From Marinobacter adhaerens HP15 (GTDB lineage: Bacteria; Pseudomonadota; Gammaproteobacteria; Pseudomonadales; Oleiphilaceae), in assembly GCF_000166295.1 (NCBI RefSeq), contig NC_017506.1:2418001-2482000 (forward strand): a stretch of 64,000 nt of DNA, written 5' to 3'. Positions 8,023-17,039 of the stretch are shown in pieces (the stretch's first letter is position 1; each line of letters starts with the position of its first letter). Made by a program: the position numbers and the translations under genes. The notes under the pieces are model-generated. The model searched no databases. It was not told the origin of the DNA and saw nothing but the letters and a program-made list of their open reading frames with translations.

Positions 8023-10203
8023 CTACTGGCCAACGGACGCCACGATCGTAATCTGTTTGTTATCCGGAATTTCCTGGTACGAGAGCACATGGAGCCGCTC
8101 TACCCCGTAGCTGGCGAACTTCGCCAGCACCGGCCTCAGGGGCCCGGACACCAGCAGAATGGCTGGCTTGCCGAGCATCTCCTGACGCTGGACGCTCTCC
8201 TGAAGCGAGCGCTGGAGTTTTTCAACCATATTCGGCTCCAGGACCAGGCCAATATCTTCCTGTCCGCCGGATTGTTGACTCTGTTGAACAGACTTTAGCA
8301 ATAACTGTTCCAGATCCGGATCCAAGGTGATCACCGGTATCTCCGATTCGTTGCCGCAGATACTCTGGACAATCATCCGGCGCAGGGACTGCCGCGCAAC
8401 GGTGGTCAACAGCTTCGGATCCTGACTCTTCGGATGCACGTTCACGATAGCCTCGGCAATGGACCGCATGTCCCGGATCGGCACTTCTTCCTTCAGGAGA
8501 TTCTGCAGCACTTTCAGCAGCAGGCTGATGGATACGGTGGTGGGTACCAGTTCCTCGGCCAGCTTCGGAGAAATCTTTTCAAGCTGATCCAGCCATTTCT
8601 GGACTTCCTCGTGGCCCAGCAGCTCGTGGGCGTGTTTCTGCAGTACCTGGTTAAGGTGGGTCGCGACCACCGTACTGGCATCGACCACGGTATAGCCGAG
8701 GGTCTGGGCCTGGTCTTTCTTGTCTGGCTCAATCCAGCTGGCATCCAGACCGAACGCCGGATCCTTGCCTTCAATGCCCTCTATTTTTCCGAATACCTGA
8801 CCGGGGTCGATGGCCAGTTCGCGGTCCGGATGGATTTCCGCCTCGGCAATGGTCACGCCCATCAGCGTGATGCGGTAGACGTTGGGCATCAGATCCAGGT
8901 TGTCTCGGATGTGGACCGAGGGCATCAGGAAGCCCAGATCCTGGGACAGCTTTTTACGAACGCCCTTGATACGACTGAGCAACTGGCCACCCTGTGACTT
9001 GTCCACCAGCGGGATCAACCGGTAACCCACTTCCAGACCGACAATATCGACAGTGGACACATCGTCCCAACCCAGCTCCTTGGTCTCTCCGGGGGCCGGT
9101 AGCTGACGCCCCTGATCGCCGCCAGCATCACCGCCTGGGGGCAGATCACGACCCGCCGGCCGTGGAGCCGCCCCGCCCGCGCCCCTAACCGGGAATGCGC
9201 CATCTTCTTCGACGGTCTGTCTCTGGTGCTTCCAGATATACCAGGCAGCGCCGGCGGCCAGTGCACCCAGACCCAGGAAGGCCACGTGGGGCATTCCGGG
9301 AATCAGACCGAGAATGATCAGGATAGCGGCGGCAATGGACAGCGCCTTGGGCGCACTGAACATTTGCTGGAGGATCTGGCCGCCCATGTCCTGGCTGGAG
9401 GTAACCCGCGTTACCATGATTGCAGCAGACGTGGACAGCAGCAGTGAGGGAATCTGTGCCACCAGGCCGTCACCAATGGTCAGCAGCGCATATCGCTCCA
9501 TGGCCAGCCCGAAATCCAGACCGTGCTGCAGCATACCAATGGCAATACCGCCAATGATGTTGATCGCAAGAATCAGCAGGCCGGCAATGGCGTCGCCCTT
9601 CACAAACTTGGACGCACCGTCCATGGAGCCGTAGAAATCCGCTTCCTGGGCGATTTCGGCACGACGATGCTTGGCCTCATCCTGATTGATCAGGCCGGCG
9701 TTCAGGTCCGCATCAATCGCCATCTGCTTGCCGGGCATAGCATCCAGCGTGAAACGGGCGCTCACCTCGGAGACCCGGCCGGCACCCTTGGTCACGACCA
9801 GGAAGTTGATGATCATCAGGATCGCAAACACCACCAGACCCACGGCGTAATTGCCGCCGATCAGAACGGCGCCGAAGGATTCGATCACTTTACCGGCGGC
9901 ATCGCCGCCTTCGTGGCCGTTCAGCAGAACAATCCGGGTAGACGCCACATTCAGGGCGAGACGCAGAAGTGTGGCTACCAGCAGGACTGTCGGGAAGGAC
10001 GCAAACTCCATCGGCCGCAGGGCGTAGACACACACCAGCAGAATGACAATGGACAGGGTGATGTTGAAAGTAAAGAACACGTCCAGGAGGAACGCCGGCA
10101 TGGGCAGAATCATCATGCCCAGCAAGCCCATCAGCATGATGGGTATGCCCAGGTTGCCCCGCGTCAGGGTTTTGACGTTATTGAGGACTAAAGCTCTGTC
10201 CAT
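8023..10203 (-). CDS. flhA: Flagellar type III export gate protein FlhA
   Basis: 726-residue inner-membrane protein forming the nonameric export gate and cytosolic docking ring. The N-terminal half has about eight transmembrane segments (for example LMGLLGMMILPMPAFLLDVF) and the conserved loop ARFTLDAMPGKQMAIDADLN. A short Gly/Pro-rich linker (about residues 330-375) leads to the cytosolic domain, which carries LGYTVVDASTVVATHLNQVL and IVQSICGNE. I chose the ATG at 10203 (MDRALVLNNV). The frame is open to 10428, but the extension has no homologous character and would run through the promoter at 10287. The linker sequence (AGGAAPRPAGRDLPPGG) is unusually Gly-rich. Confidence 0.96.
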   Translation of the reverse strand: MDRALVLNNVKTLTRGNLGIPIMLMGLLGMMILPMPAFLLDVFFTFNITLSIVILLVCVYALRPMEFASFPTVLLVATLLRLALNVASTRIVLLNGHEGGDAAGKVIESFGAVLIGGNYAVGLVVFAILMIINFLVVTKGAGRVSEVSARFTLDAMPGKQMAIDADLNAGLINQDEAKHRRAEIAQEADFYGSMDGASKFVKGDAIAGLLILAINIIGGIAIGMLQHGLDFGLAMERYALLTIGDGLVAQIPSLLLSTSAAIMVTRVTSSQDMGGQILQQMFSAPKALSIAAAILIILGLIPGMPHVAFLGLGALAAGAAWYIWKHQRQTVEEDGAFPVRGAGGAAPRPAGRDLPPGGDAGGDQGRQLPAPGETKELGWDDVSTVDIVGLEVGYRLIPLVDKSQGGQLLSRIKGVRKKLSQDLGFLMPSVHIRDNLDLMPNVYRITLMGVTIAEAEIHPDRELAIDPGQVFGKIEGIEGKDPAFGLDASWIEPDKKDQAQTLGYTVVDASTVVATHLNQVLQKHAHELLGHEEVQKWLDQLEKISPKLAEELVPTTVSISLLLKVLQNLLKEEVPIRDMRSIAEAIVNVHPKSQDPKLLTTVARQSLRRMIVQSICGNESEIPVITLDPDLEQLLLKSVQQSQQSGGQEDIGLVLEPNMVEKLQRSLQESVQRQEMLGKPAILLVSGPLRPVLAKFASYGVERLHVLSYQEIPDNKQITIVASVGQ

Positions 10204-10286
10204 GCCGGATACTTCTCCGATTGGCCGTGCCTGCAGGCGTTTTGAAGGTCGAAAATCTGACACCGGAGCGTCGTTTGGAAGGGTTA

Positions 10287-10304
10287 TCGCAAGATCCGTA
10301 CCAC
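10287..10304 (-). promoter_or_regulatory. Sigma54 promoter for flhA
   Basis: On the minus strand the sequence GTGGTACGGATCTTGCGA has GG and GC separated by exactly 10 nt and a TTGC -12 box. The start of transcription would fall about 74 nt before the flhA ATG. It fits FleQ/sigma54 control of flhA known in Pseudomonas. It lies in the 218-nt divergent gap between flhA and upp; I see no clear upp promoter there. Confidence 0.75.
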
Positions 10305-10421
10305 CCCTTAGGGGATTTCCGTTAAGCAGCCATTTGCGGCCTGACTCGCCTTGCCAGATGCGGTATCCTTGCGCCATTTGATCGCGACGCCAAAATTCCA
10401 ACCAGACACACAGGTGACCCC

Positions 10422-11060
10422 ATGCCAATCCACGAGGTAAAACACCCTCTGATCCGCCACAAGCTCGGCATCATGCGCCGTGCGGATATCAGCACCAAGA
10501 ATTTCCGGGAGCTGGCACAGGAAGTCGGTGCACTCCTGACCTACGAGGCCACCAAAGACTTCAATCTGCAGGAAAAGACCATCGAAGGCTGGGCAGGGCC
10601 GGTTAACGTGGAACAGATTCACGGCAAGAAAGTCACCATCGTGCCGATCCTGCGGGCCGGCCTTGGCATGCTTGACGGTGTCCTCAGCCTGATTCCGGTG
10701 GCCCGGGTCAGTGTTGTCGGCCAGATCCGCAATGAGGAAACCCTCGAGGCCAGCACCTACCTTGAAAAGCTGGTGGGCGAACTGGACCAGCGCATGGCCA
10801 TGATTGTCGATCCAATGCTCGCCACCGGCGGCTCAATGATCTCCACCATTGACCTGCTCAAGAAGGCTGGCAGCACCGAGATCCGGGCCCTGGTTCTGGT
10901 CGCCGCGCCCGAAGGCGTTGAAAAGGTTCTGGAAAAACATCCGGACGTATCTATCTACACCGCCTCCGTTGATGAGCGCCTCAACGACAAAGGCTACATC
11001 CTTCCGGGTCTCGGCGATGCCGGCGACAAAATCTTCGGCACCAAGCAAAAGGACGTTTAA
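10422..11060 (+). CDS. upp: Uracil phosphoribosyltransferase
   Basis: 212-residue cytosolic salvage enzyme making UMP and pyrophosphate from uracil and PRPP. The PRPP-binding loop ([20 protein letters not shown]), the N-terminal [19 protein letters not shown] and the uracil-binding C-terminus ([19 protein letters not shown]) are all present and the length is normal. The ATG lies just after CAGGTGACCCC. uraA follows after 2 nt, so the two form a transport-and-salvage operon. Confidence 0.98.
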   Translation: MPIHEVKHPLIRHKLGIMRRADISTKNFRELAQEVGALLTYEATKDFNLQEKTIEGWAGPVNVEQIHGKKVTIVPILRAGLGMLDGVLSLIPVARVSVVGQIRNEETLEASTYLEKLVGELDQRMAMIVDPMLATGGSMISTIDLLKKAGSTEIRALVLVAAPEGVEKVLEKHPDVSIYTASVDERLNDKGYILPGLGDAGDKIFGTKQKDV

Positions 11061-11062
11061 GA

Positions 11063-12319
11063 ATGCAGGACCATAACAACGACCCGGTCTGGAAACAGGC
11101 CATTGCTGGCTCCCAGATGCTGCTGGTGGCGTTCGGCGCGCTGGTTCTGATGCCACTGATTACCGGGCTGGATCCCAACGTGGCCCTGTTCACCGCCGGC
11201 CTGGGCACCCTGATCTTTCACGTGGTGACCGGCGGTCAGATCCCGATTTTCCTCGCGTCGTCCTTCGCCTTTATTGCCCCCGTGATTGCCTCCAAAGGCA
11301 AGTTCGGCATGGAAGAGACACTCGGCGGCCTGATGGCAGCGGGTATTCTCTATATTTTCCTCAGTGGACTGGTGCGGCTGCGGGGCACCGGCTTTGTCCG
11401 CCGCCTGCTGCCGCCAGTGGTTATCGGTCCGGTGATCATGACTATCGGTCTCGGCCTGGCGCCGGTTGCCGTTCACATGGCCTCCGGCCGCACCGGTGAT
11501 GGCGCCAACCAGCTGATTCCCTACGACACGGCGATCTGGATCGCCATGATCTCGCTGGCCGTAACCATCATCATGTCGGTCTGGTCGAAAGGCATTTTCC
11601 GGCTGATTCCGATCATGTTCGGCGTTATCACCGGCTACATCCTCTCCGCGTTTGCCGGTATCGTGGATACCACGCCAATCCGGGACGCCGCCTGGTTCGC
11701 CGTTCCCAACTTTGTTGCGCCGGAATTCAGCTGGGGCGCCGTGCTGTTCATGATCCCCGTCGCCATTGCCCCGGCCATTGAACACATCGGTGACGTGCTG
11801 GCCATCGGCAACGTGACCCGAAAGAACTACCTGGAAAAGCCGGGCCTGCACCGCACCCTGCTGGGTGACGGCCTGGCCACCAGCGCCGCCTCCATGCTTG
11901 GAGGACCGCCCAACACCACCTACTCGGAAGTCACCGGCGCCGTTATGCTCACCAAGAACTTCAACCCCAAGGTCATGTGGTGGGCTGCCTGCATCGCCAT
12001 TGTTCTGGCTTTCGTTGGCAAGTTCGGCGCAGCACTGCAAACCATCCCGGTGCCCGTCATGGGCGGCATCCTCTGCCTGCTGTTCGGTTCCATTGCCGTC
12101 GTTGGCCTGAACACACTGATCCGCCACCAGGTAGATCTGTCGCAGTCTCGCAACCTGGTTATCGTAGGCGTTACCCTGGTGTTCGGTATTGGCGGCATGG
12201 TGCTCGGGCATCTCGAAGGCATCGCGCTCTGTGCGGTGGCTGCCATCATCCTGAACCTGATACTGCCCGGCAGCCGCGAGGCATGGGGTAAAGCCGTCTA
12301 TGAGCAGAAAGCCGACTAA
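11063..12319 (+). CDS. uraA: Uracil permease UraA (NCS2 family)
   Basis: 418-residue inner-membrane uracil:proton symporter with about 14 hydrophobic segments. NCS2 hallmarks are visible: the SFAFIAPV segment near residue 72, HIGDVLAIG with the conserved His/Asp region (about 236) and the GGPPNTTYSE motif (about 275). It follows upp by 2 nt. Its last 20 nt overlap the start of the methyltransferase-like gene, which suggests coupling of an unrelated function into this operon. Confidence 0.97.
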   Translation: MQDHNNDPVWKQAIAGSQMLLVAFGALVLMPLITGLDPNVALFTAGLGTLIFHVVTGGQIPIFLASSFAFIAPVIASKGKFGMEETLGGLMAAGILYIFLSGLVRLRGTGFVRRLLPPVVIGPVIMTIGLGLAPVAVHMASGRTGDGANQLIPYDTAIWIAMISLAVTIIMSVWSKGIFRLIPIMFGVITGYILSAFAGIVDTTPIRDAAWFAVPNFVAPEFSWGAVLFMIPVAIAPAIEHIGDVLAIGNVTRKNYLEKPGLHRTLLGDGLATSAASMLGGPPNTTYSEVTGAVMLTKNFNPKVMWWAACIAIVLAFVGKFGAALQTIPVPVMGGILCLLFGSIAVVGLNTLIRHQVDLSQSRNLVIVGVTLVFGIGGMVLGHLEGIALCAVAAIILNLILPGSREAWGKAVYEQKAD

Positions 12320-13154
12320 CAGCTCCGGCATCAGCTTCACTGCCCTGTATACCGGTGCCGTCTGGCACCGGTACGGGCTTTCTGACGACACCCTCGTTAC
12401 AGAAAAGGGCCGCTGGCTCTATCGCCTGATGACCCCCTTCGAAGCCGCCAGTCAGGCGGCCATCGGCGGAAACATCCGCACCTTCCTGCTGCAACGACAT
12501 CTGATTATCGACCACCTAATTGACCAGGCCATCCGCAACAAGGGCATCACCCAGGTTCTCGAGATCGCCTGCGGCATGTCGCCTCGGGGGATTCGGTTAC
12601 GCGAGAAACATCCCCTGCTCCATATGGTCGAAGCCGACCTGCCCGACATGGCCGCCCGCAAGGCCCTCCGCCTGATGGCCACGGGCCGCCTCGGCGACCA
12701 CCACCAGGTCACGCCCATCGATATCCTCGCGGACTACGGTGAGTATCAGCTGGAAAAAGTGATCGACCGCGTATTCGAGAACGACCAGCCAGTGATCATC
12801 GTTACGGAAGGCCTGACCAGCTACTTCTCTCTGGAAACCATTTCCGAGTTCTGGCGCCGACTCGCCGCCGCCATGGCCAAACGCCCGGGCTCGGTTTACC
12901 TCTCCGAAAGCTACTACCAACCCCGCCAGCCGGTTCTGAACACCACCCTCAAGGTGCTCGGTGGCGTCCTCGGCGCCGTCACCCTCAGCGAGGTATCTTT
13001 CCACTTCCAGACCGACGAAGAGGCACGGGAGCATTTCCTGTCCTGTGGGTTTGCCTCCGCCACAGTGCACGATCCGCGATCCTGGTATGGGATTCTGCCA
13101 ATCCCCGAAAGCCGCGGGGAACCGATGGTTCGGGTTATCGAGGCTGGTTGCTGA
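12300..13154 (+). CDS. Class I SAM-dependent methyltransferase, leucine-carboxyl-methyltransferase-like (COG3315 type)
   Basis: 284-residue predicted cytosolic methyltransferase. The SAM site is seen in VLEIACGMSPRGIRL (about 80-95) and MVEADLPDMAARK (about 106-118), with IIVTEGLTSYFS (about 160) as the catalytic-core strand typical of the LCM/O-methyltransferase family. No substrate can be assigned from sequence. The start overlaps the end of uraA by 20 nt with no gap, so it is expressed from the upp-uraA operon. There is no recognisable link to uracil metabolism. The next gene (flhB) is convergent. Confidence 0.8.
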   Translation: MSRKPTNSSGISFTALYTGAVWHRYGLSDDTLVTEKGRWLYRLMTPFEAASQAAIGGNIRTFLLQRHLIIDHLIDQAIRNKGITQVLEIACGMSPRGIRLREKHPLLHMVEADLPDMAARKALRLMATGRLGDHHQVTPIDILADYGEYQLEKVIDRVFENDQPVIIVTEGLTSYFSLETISEFWRRLAAAMAKRPGSVYLSESYYQPRQPVLNTTLKVLGGVLGAVTLSEVSFHFQTDEEAREHFLSCGFASATVHDPRSWYGILPIPESRGEPMVRVIEAGC

Positions 13155-13190
13155 CTTTCTGGAATTGCAGCCTGCTAGTTTGAGGGATGC

Positions 13191-13296
13191 GTGGTGGTGA
13201 AAGGCCTTTCCAGGACACGCTACGAGCACATCCATGTGCGCTTGGCTGTGGCCATCCATGGCCACAGACAGTCCTGGAAAGGCCTTCCACCACCAC
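13191..13296 (-). repeat. Three-way-junction repeat, copy 1 (106 nt)
   Basis: Outer arms at 13191-13216 and 13271-13296 are inverted repeats matching at 25 of 26 positions. The 54-nt core between them, read on the minus strand, holds hairpin 1 (TGTGGCC-ATGGAT-GGCCACA) and hairpin 2 (GCACA-TGGA-TGTGC) followed by CTCGTAGCG. The core is nearly identical to copies 2 and 4, whereas the arms differ. It sits in the convergent gap between the methyltransferase gene and flhB. Reading frames here contain a translated AHMDVLVA string, which is an artefact of the repeat. Confidence 0.9.
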
Positions 13297-13371
13297 TTGT
13301 CATAACCTCCAGATATCGCTCTGGATTTATTTTGCTTGGTTGAAAGTCTCGCCATTAACCAAGATCAAAAC

Positions 13372-13408
13372 GCAGGTTGGATTAGGCGCAGCCGTAATCG
13401 AGCCTACG
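13372..13408. repeat. Degenerate GGTTGGATTAGGC...GCCGTAATC hairpin
   Basis: A short imperfect palindrome: GATTA-GGC, loop GCA, GCC-g-TAATC, flanked by GGTTG and an imperfect match on the right. It resembles the TTGGGTTA/TAACCCAA hairpin repeats scattered in many bacterial genomes. It lies between repeat copies 1 and 2. Nothing else is recognisable in 13297-13444. Confidence 0.4.
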
Positions 13409-13444
13409 ATTCTGGCTTTCAATGCGATATCGAATGGCTCAGAA

Positions 13445-13554
13445 GCGGGTTGTCGGGTGGGCCTCCCAAAAATGTCGGCGGCCATGGATGGCCGACGCCA
13501 AGCGCACATGGATGTGCTCGTAGCGGTTTTTGGGAGGCCCACCCGACAACCCGC
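13445..13554 (+). repeat. Three-way-junction repeat, copy 2 (110 nt)
   Basis: Perfect 28-bp outer arms (13445-13472 and 13527-13554) enclose a 54-nt core. The core contains TGTC, hairpin 1 (a GGCC-ATGGAT-GGCC stem), CGCCAA, hairpin 2 (GCACA-TGGA-TGTGC) and CTCGTAGCGG. It is in the opposite orientation to copy 1 in the same gap, and its arms are unrelated to those of copy 1 except for a central GGC followed by pyrimidines. It ends 45 nt before the flhB stop codon. Confidence 0.92.
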
Positions 13555-13598
13555 CAGCACCCAGACCCGCAGGCTACTTTCAGGAACCCAGCTCCAAA

Positions 13599-14734
13599 CT
13601 AGACGTCCCGCCGCAAATCCGACGGAATCGGGAACTCTGGCATACCGGGCTTGGGCCCGCGCCCCTTGCGGAACTGTCGGAGCTGGAACACATAGGCGAG
13701 CACTTGGGCAATGGCCATGTACAGGCCATCGGGAATCTCCTCGCCGATGTCGGTGTTGTGGTACACCGCCCGAGTCAGCGGCGGCGTTCTCAGAATCTCG
13801 ACTTTGTTCTCACGGGCAATTTCCATGATCTTGAAGGCTACCTCATCGGCGCCCTTGGCCACCACAATCGGCGCGGCCATCGCCTTCTGATCGTATTTCA
13901 GCGCCACTGCGTAATGGGTCGGGTTGGTGATCACCACATCTGCCGTAGGCACGTCCTGCATCATGCGGCGCTGAGCCATTTCACGCTGGAGTTGGCGGAT
14001 CTTGCCTTTGACCTCGGGTTTGCCCTCGGTGTCCTTGTATTCGTCTTTCACCTCCTGCTTGGTCATGCGCAGTTTTTTCTGGTGATCGTAGATCTGGAAG
14101 GGTACGTCGATCGCCGCGATGATGATGGTGGCGCAGGAAAGCAGGAAAAAGCTCCAGGCGATGGTCCAGAGTACATGTTCCATGGCCGGCACCACCGGCT
14201 CCTCGGCAATGGCCAACAAGTCTTCCGTGCGCAGATCGAGGATCAGAATGGCCAAGGCCATTACCAGACCGACCTTGGCAATGGCCTTTACCAGCTCGAT
14301 AAGGGAGCGCATTGAGAACATGCGCCCGAGGCCCTTGATGGGGTCCATGCGATTGAGTTTCGGGGCCACGGCTTTGCCGCTGATCAGCAGGCCGCCGATG
14401 CCGATAGAGCCGAAGATAGCGGCGATCAGCAGTAATACCAGAATGGGAGAGAGAGCCCAGGCCGCTTCCTTGGAGGATTCAATGAGCTGCACGCTCATGT
14501 GGCGCATGTCGAAGATGGCGGAGCGTTCGATAACGAAGCTATCGCGCATGATCGCCTCCAACGAGGCTCCCAGGCTGGCGCCAAACATCAGCATGCCGCC
14601 GGCGCCTGCCAGGAGGACGGCCATGGTGGCCAGCTCTTTTGAGCGCGCAGTCTGGCCCTCCTCCTTGGCTTTTTCGAGCCTTCGGGGGGTGGCCTCTTCC
14701 GTTTTTCCTGACTGTTGTCGTCTTCTTCGGCCAT
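13599..14734 (-). pseudogene. flhB: flhB, flagellar export switch protein, frameshifted at codon ~11
   Basis: FlhB is the inner-membrane export component that switches substrate from hook to filament by self-cleavage. The bulk (341 residues from an internal Met, MAVLLAGAGG) is intact, with four membrane segments and the autocleavage motif NPTH (VVITNPTHYAVAL). The natural start is the ATG at 14734 (MAEEDDNSQEK). Adding one base to the T5 run at 14702-14706 (plus strand) restores TEEATPRRLEKAKEEGQ and a 378-residue protein of family size. As written, the start is out of frame with the body. It lies 6 nt after fliR at the end of the fliLMNOPQR-flhB operon. It may be a real mutation or a homopolymer error. 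Confidence 0.92.
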
Positions 14735-14740
14735 AACTCT

Positions 14741-15526
14741 CTACGGCTGCCCCTGCAATCCCCGCATGAAATCAAACGTTTCCCGGGCGTACTGATCGAA
14801 GTGCGGCAGAAAATTGGCGTGCAGCACCCATATCGCAAACAATCCAAAAATCAGGCCAATCGGGAAACCCAACGCGAAGATGTTCATCTGGGGAGCGGCG
14901 CGCGTCATGACACCAAAGGAGATGTTGACGATCAGCACGGCAGTAACCGCCGGCAACGCCAGGAGCATGGCGGAGGCGAACATCCAGCTGATCCGGTGGG
15001 CCAATTCCCAGATTCCGGTCTGGCCGAGGCCTTCCATCCCGATGGGCAGGGTCCGGAAGCTCTCGATAAAGACTTCAAAGGCAACCAGGTGGCCGTTCAT
15101 GGCCAGGAACAACAGGGTAATGGTGATGGTATAAATCTGGGAAAGTACGGGCACGTTCACACCGTTGGCCGGATCGACCATCGAGGCAAAGCCCAGCCCC
15201 ATCTGCATGGCGATCATCTGGCCGGCAATCACGAACAACTGCCAGAGTGCGGTCAGCGCAAAGCCCATGCCGACGCCGATGAGTATCTGCTGCAGGGTAA
15301 TGACCACGGCATCGGCGCTCAGGGCTTCCACCTGAGGAACGGGCGGTATCATGGGCGCGATGAGTATGGTCATCAGCAAGGCCAGCCCGAGACGGATCCG
15401 GGCCGGCACCAGCTGGGTACCGAAAATGGGGATCACCATCAGGAAGCTGGCCAGGCGGAACAGCGGCCAGAGGTGCTGGCCGACCCATTGGCCGATCACA
15501 TCCGCGCTGATCTCCGCCGGTATCAT
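14741..15526 (-). CDS. fliR: Flagellar export protein FliR
   Basis: 261-residue polytopic inner-membrane component of the FliPQR export gate. Hydrophobic segments cover most of the length (WPLFRLASFLMVIPIFGTQL, IRLGLALLMTILIAPMI, and a C-terminal GFPIGLIFGLFAIWVL). The family feature GLGFASMVDPANG is present. It is separated from fliQ by 3 nt and from flhB by 6 nt, in the standard order. Confidence 0.96.
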   Translation of the reverse strand: MIPAEISADVIGQWVGQHLWPLFRLASFLMVIPIFGTQLVPARIRLGLALLMTILIAPMIPPVPQVEALSADAVVITLQQILIGVGMGFALTALWQLFVIAGQMIAMQMGLGFASMVDPANGVNVPVLSQIYTITITLLFLAMNGHLVAFEVFIESFRTLPIGMEGLGQTGIWELAHRISWMFASAMLLALPAVTAVLIVNISFGVMTRAAPQMNIFALGFPIGLIFGLFAIWVLHANFLPHFDQYARETFDFMRGLQGQP

Positions 15527-15529
15527 CCG

Positions 15530-15799
15530 TCAGCCGATCAGGTAGGGTATGTTGCCGAACAACCGGTTGGCATGATCCAGCAGCTGCGTGAGCATCCAGG
15601 GGCCCCAGACGATGATGACGATCAACGTAACCAGCAGGCGCGGCAGGAAGCTCAGGGTCTGTTCGTTAATTTGGGTGGCAGCCTGGAAGGTACTGACCAC
15701 AAGACCAATCACCAGCCCCGGGCCGATGATGATCGAGGCAAGAAGCACGATCATCCACAGGGCTTCGCGCAGGATGTCGATAACGGTTTCCGGAGTCAT
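15530..15799 (-). CDS. fliQ: Flagellar export protein FliQ
   Basis: 89-residue protein with two transmembrane helices (ALWMIVLLASIIIGPGLVIGLVV and LPRLLVTLIVIIVWGPWML) and the conserved QAATQINEQTLSFLP loop. It is one of the FliPQR gate subunits. Length and order (fliP-fliQ-fliR) are normal. Confidence 0.96.
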   Translation of the reverse strand: MTPETVIDILREALWMIVLLASIIIGPGLVIGLVVSTFQAATQINEQTLSFLPRLLVTLIVIIVWGPWMLTQLLDHANRLFGNIPYLIG

Positions 15800-15807
15800 G
15801 ATGCCTC

Positions 15808-16584
15808 CTATATTCCGTAACTGGCGGCGAGTGTGCCCATGATCAGGGCCCAGCCATCCACCAGAACAAAGAGCATGATCTTGAACGGCAGGGAGATGAT
15901 GATCGGCGACAGCATCATCATACCCATGGCCATGAGAACACTGGCCACCACCATGTCGATAATCAGAAACGGTATAAACAGGATAAACCCGATCTGGAAT
16001 GCGGTCTTGAGTTCACTGGTCACGAATGCCGGCATCAGGATCCAGAAAGACACGTCCTGCGGCGTCTCGTACTGCGTGTCAGAGATCCTCATGAACAGGG
16101 CCAGATCGCTCTCACGGGTCTGTTCCAGCATGAATTTCCGGAACGGTTGGCTTGCCAGCTCGACCGCCTCCAGGGAGGTTACTTCCTCCTGCATGTAGGG
16201 TTGCAGCGCCACCCGGTTGGCCTCCTCAAGCACCGGTTTCATGATGAAGATGCTGAGAAACAGGGCCAGGCCGAGAAGAATCTGGTTCGACGGTGTGGAT
16301 TGCAGGCCAATTGCCTGGCGCAGGATCGCAAACACAACGATGATGCGGGTAAAAGACGTCATCATCATAAGCATGGCCGGCAGGAACGTCAGCGCTGTCA
16401 TCAGCGCCAGTATCTGCAGGGTTACCGAGTATTCCTGGGCGCCCTCGCCTTCTCCGGGCGTCACTGTGAAAGCCGGTATACCGGGGATGCCGGAAGGCTC
16501 CTGAGCCAGCGCCAGTGGCGCCCAGACAAAGCCCGCCAAGACAATCAGGGATGGAAGCAGTCGCTTGATGGTTGCCGCAAGCAT
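15808..16584 (-). CDS. fliP: Flagellar export protein FliP
   Basis: 258 residues. An N-terminal cleavable signal ([16 protein letters not shown]) precedes the gate-forming membrane domain: [21 protein letters not shown], then [15 protein letters not shown], the FMRISDTQ loop, and the C-terminal segments [18 protein letters not shown] and [12 protein letters not shown]. These are family signatures. It follows fliO by 4 nt. Confidence 0.97.
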   Translation of the reverse strand: MLAATIKRLLPSLIVLAGFVWAPLALAQEPSGIPGIPAFTVTPGEGEGAQEYSVTLQILALMTALTFLPAMLMMMTSFTRIIVVFAILRQAIGLQSTPSNQILLGLALFLSIFIMKPVLEEANRVALQPYMQEEVTSLEAVELASQPFRKFMLEQTRESDLALFMRISDTQYETPQDVSFWILMPAFVTSELKTAFQIGFILFIPFLIIDMVVASVLMAMGMMMLSPIIISLPFKIMLFVLVDGWALIMGTLAASYGI

Positions 16585-16588
16585 GGGG

Positions 16589-17038
16589 CTAGTCGTTCCT
16601 TGTCGGGGAAGTCCAGGATTTGCCGATCATGCCCTGCAGACGCCGGGCAAAATCACTGGAGCCGGCGCTGCCAGCCTCGACAACCGGCTCGTCAAACACA
16701 TGCAGGGTCCGGATCGCCGATGGGGTAATACCCAACAGGATCTGCTGGCCGCCCACCTCAATCAGCGCGATACGCTCGCGAGCACCAATGGCCATCACCG
16801 ACACCACCTTGATGGCGTTGTTGTTCATGCCGGTCATGCCATTCATACGGCGGATAATCCAGGCGCAGCCATAGATCACGGCAATCACTGCCACCAGCCC
16901 CAACCCCAGGCTGACAATGGTGCCAACGGTATCCGGGGCACGCACGGGTGAATCAGGGGCAACCGTCTTGGCAGTTTCCTGGGCAAAGGCCGGGTTGATC
17001 AGCAGCAGCGCCAGTACCGCAATGGATTTGGACCACAT
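16589..17038 (-). CDS. fliO: Flagellar protein FliO
   Basis: 149-residue small membrane protein that helps assemble FliP into the export gate. It has an N-terminal signal-like segment ([15 protein letters not shown]), one transmembrane helix ([21 protein letters not shown]) and a cytosolic domain with [29 protein letters not shown], the conserved FliO core. It lies between fliN (1 nt) and fliP. Confidence 0.94.
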   Translation of the reverse strand: MWSKSIAVLALLLINPAFAQETAKTVAPDSPVRAPDTVGTIVSLGLGLVAVIAVIYGCAWIIRRMNGMTGMNNNAIKVVSVMAIGARERIALIEVGGQQILLGITPSAIRTLHVFDEPVVEAGSAGSSDFARRLQGMIGKSWTSPTRND

Positions 17039-17039
17039 T

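Noticed and set aside
10204..10428. Upstream extension of flhA by 75 codons
   Set aside because: The extension has no FlhA homology and would cover the sigma54 promoter; the ATG at 10203 matches the family start.
11057..12391. Long minus-strand open frame of 444 codons opposite uraA
   Set aside because: It is rich in Gln/His/Asp/Gly and lacks any family character; it is the antisense of a high-GC membrane-protein gene.
12597..13828. Reading frames with the recurring string AHMDVLVA (also at about 54698)
   Set aside because: These frames run through the three-way-junction repeats; the common peptide is the translated repeat core, not a protein family.
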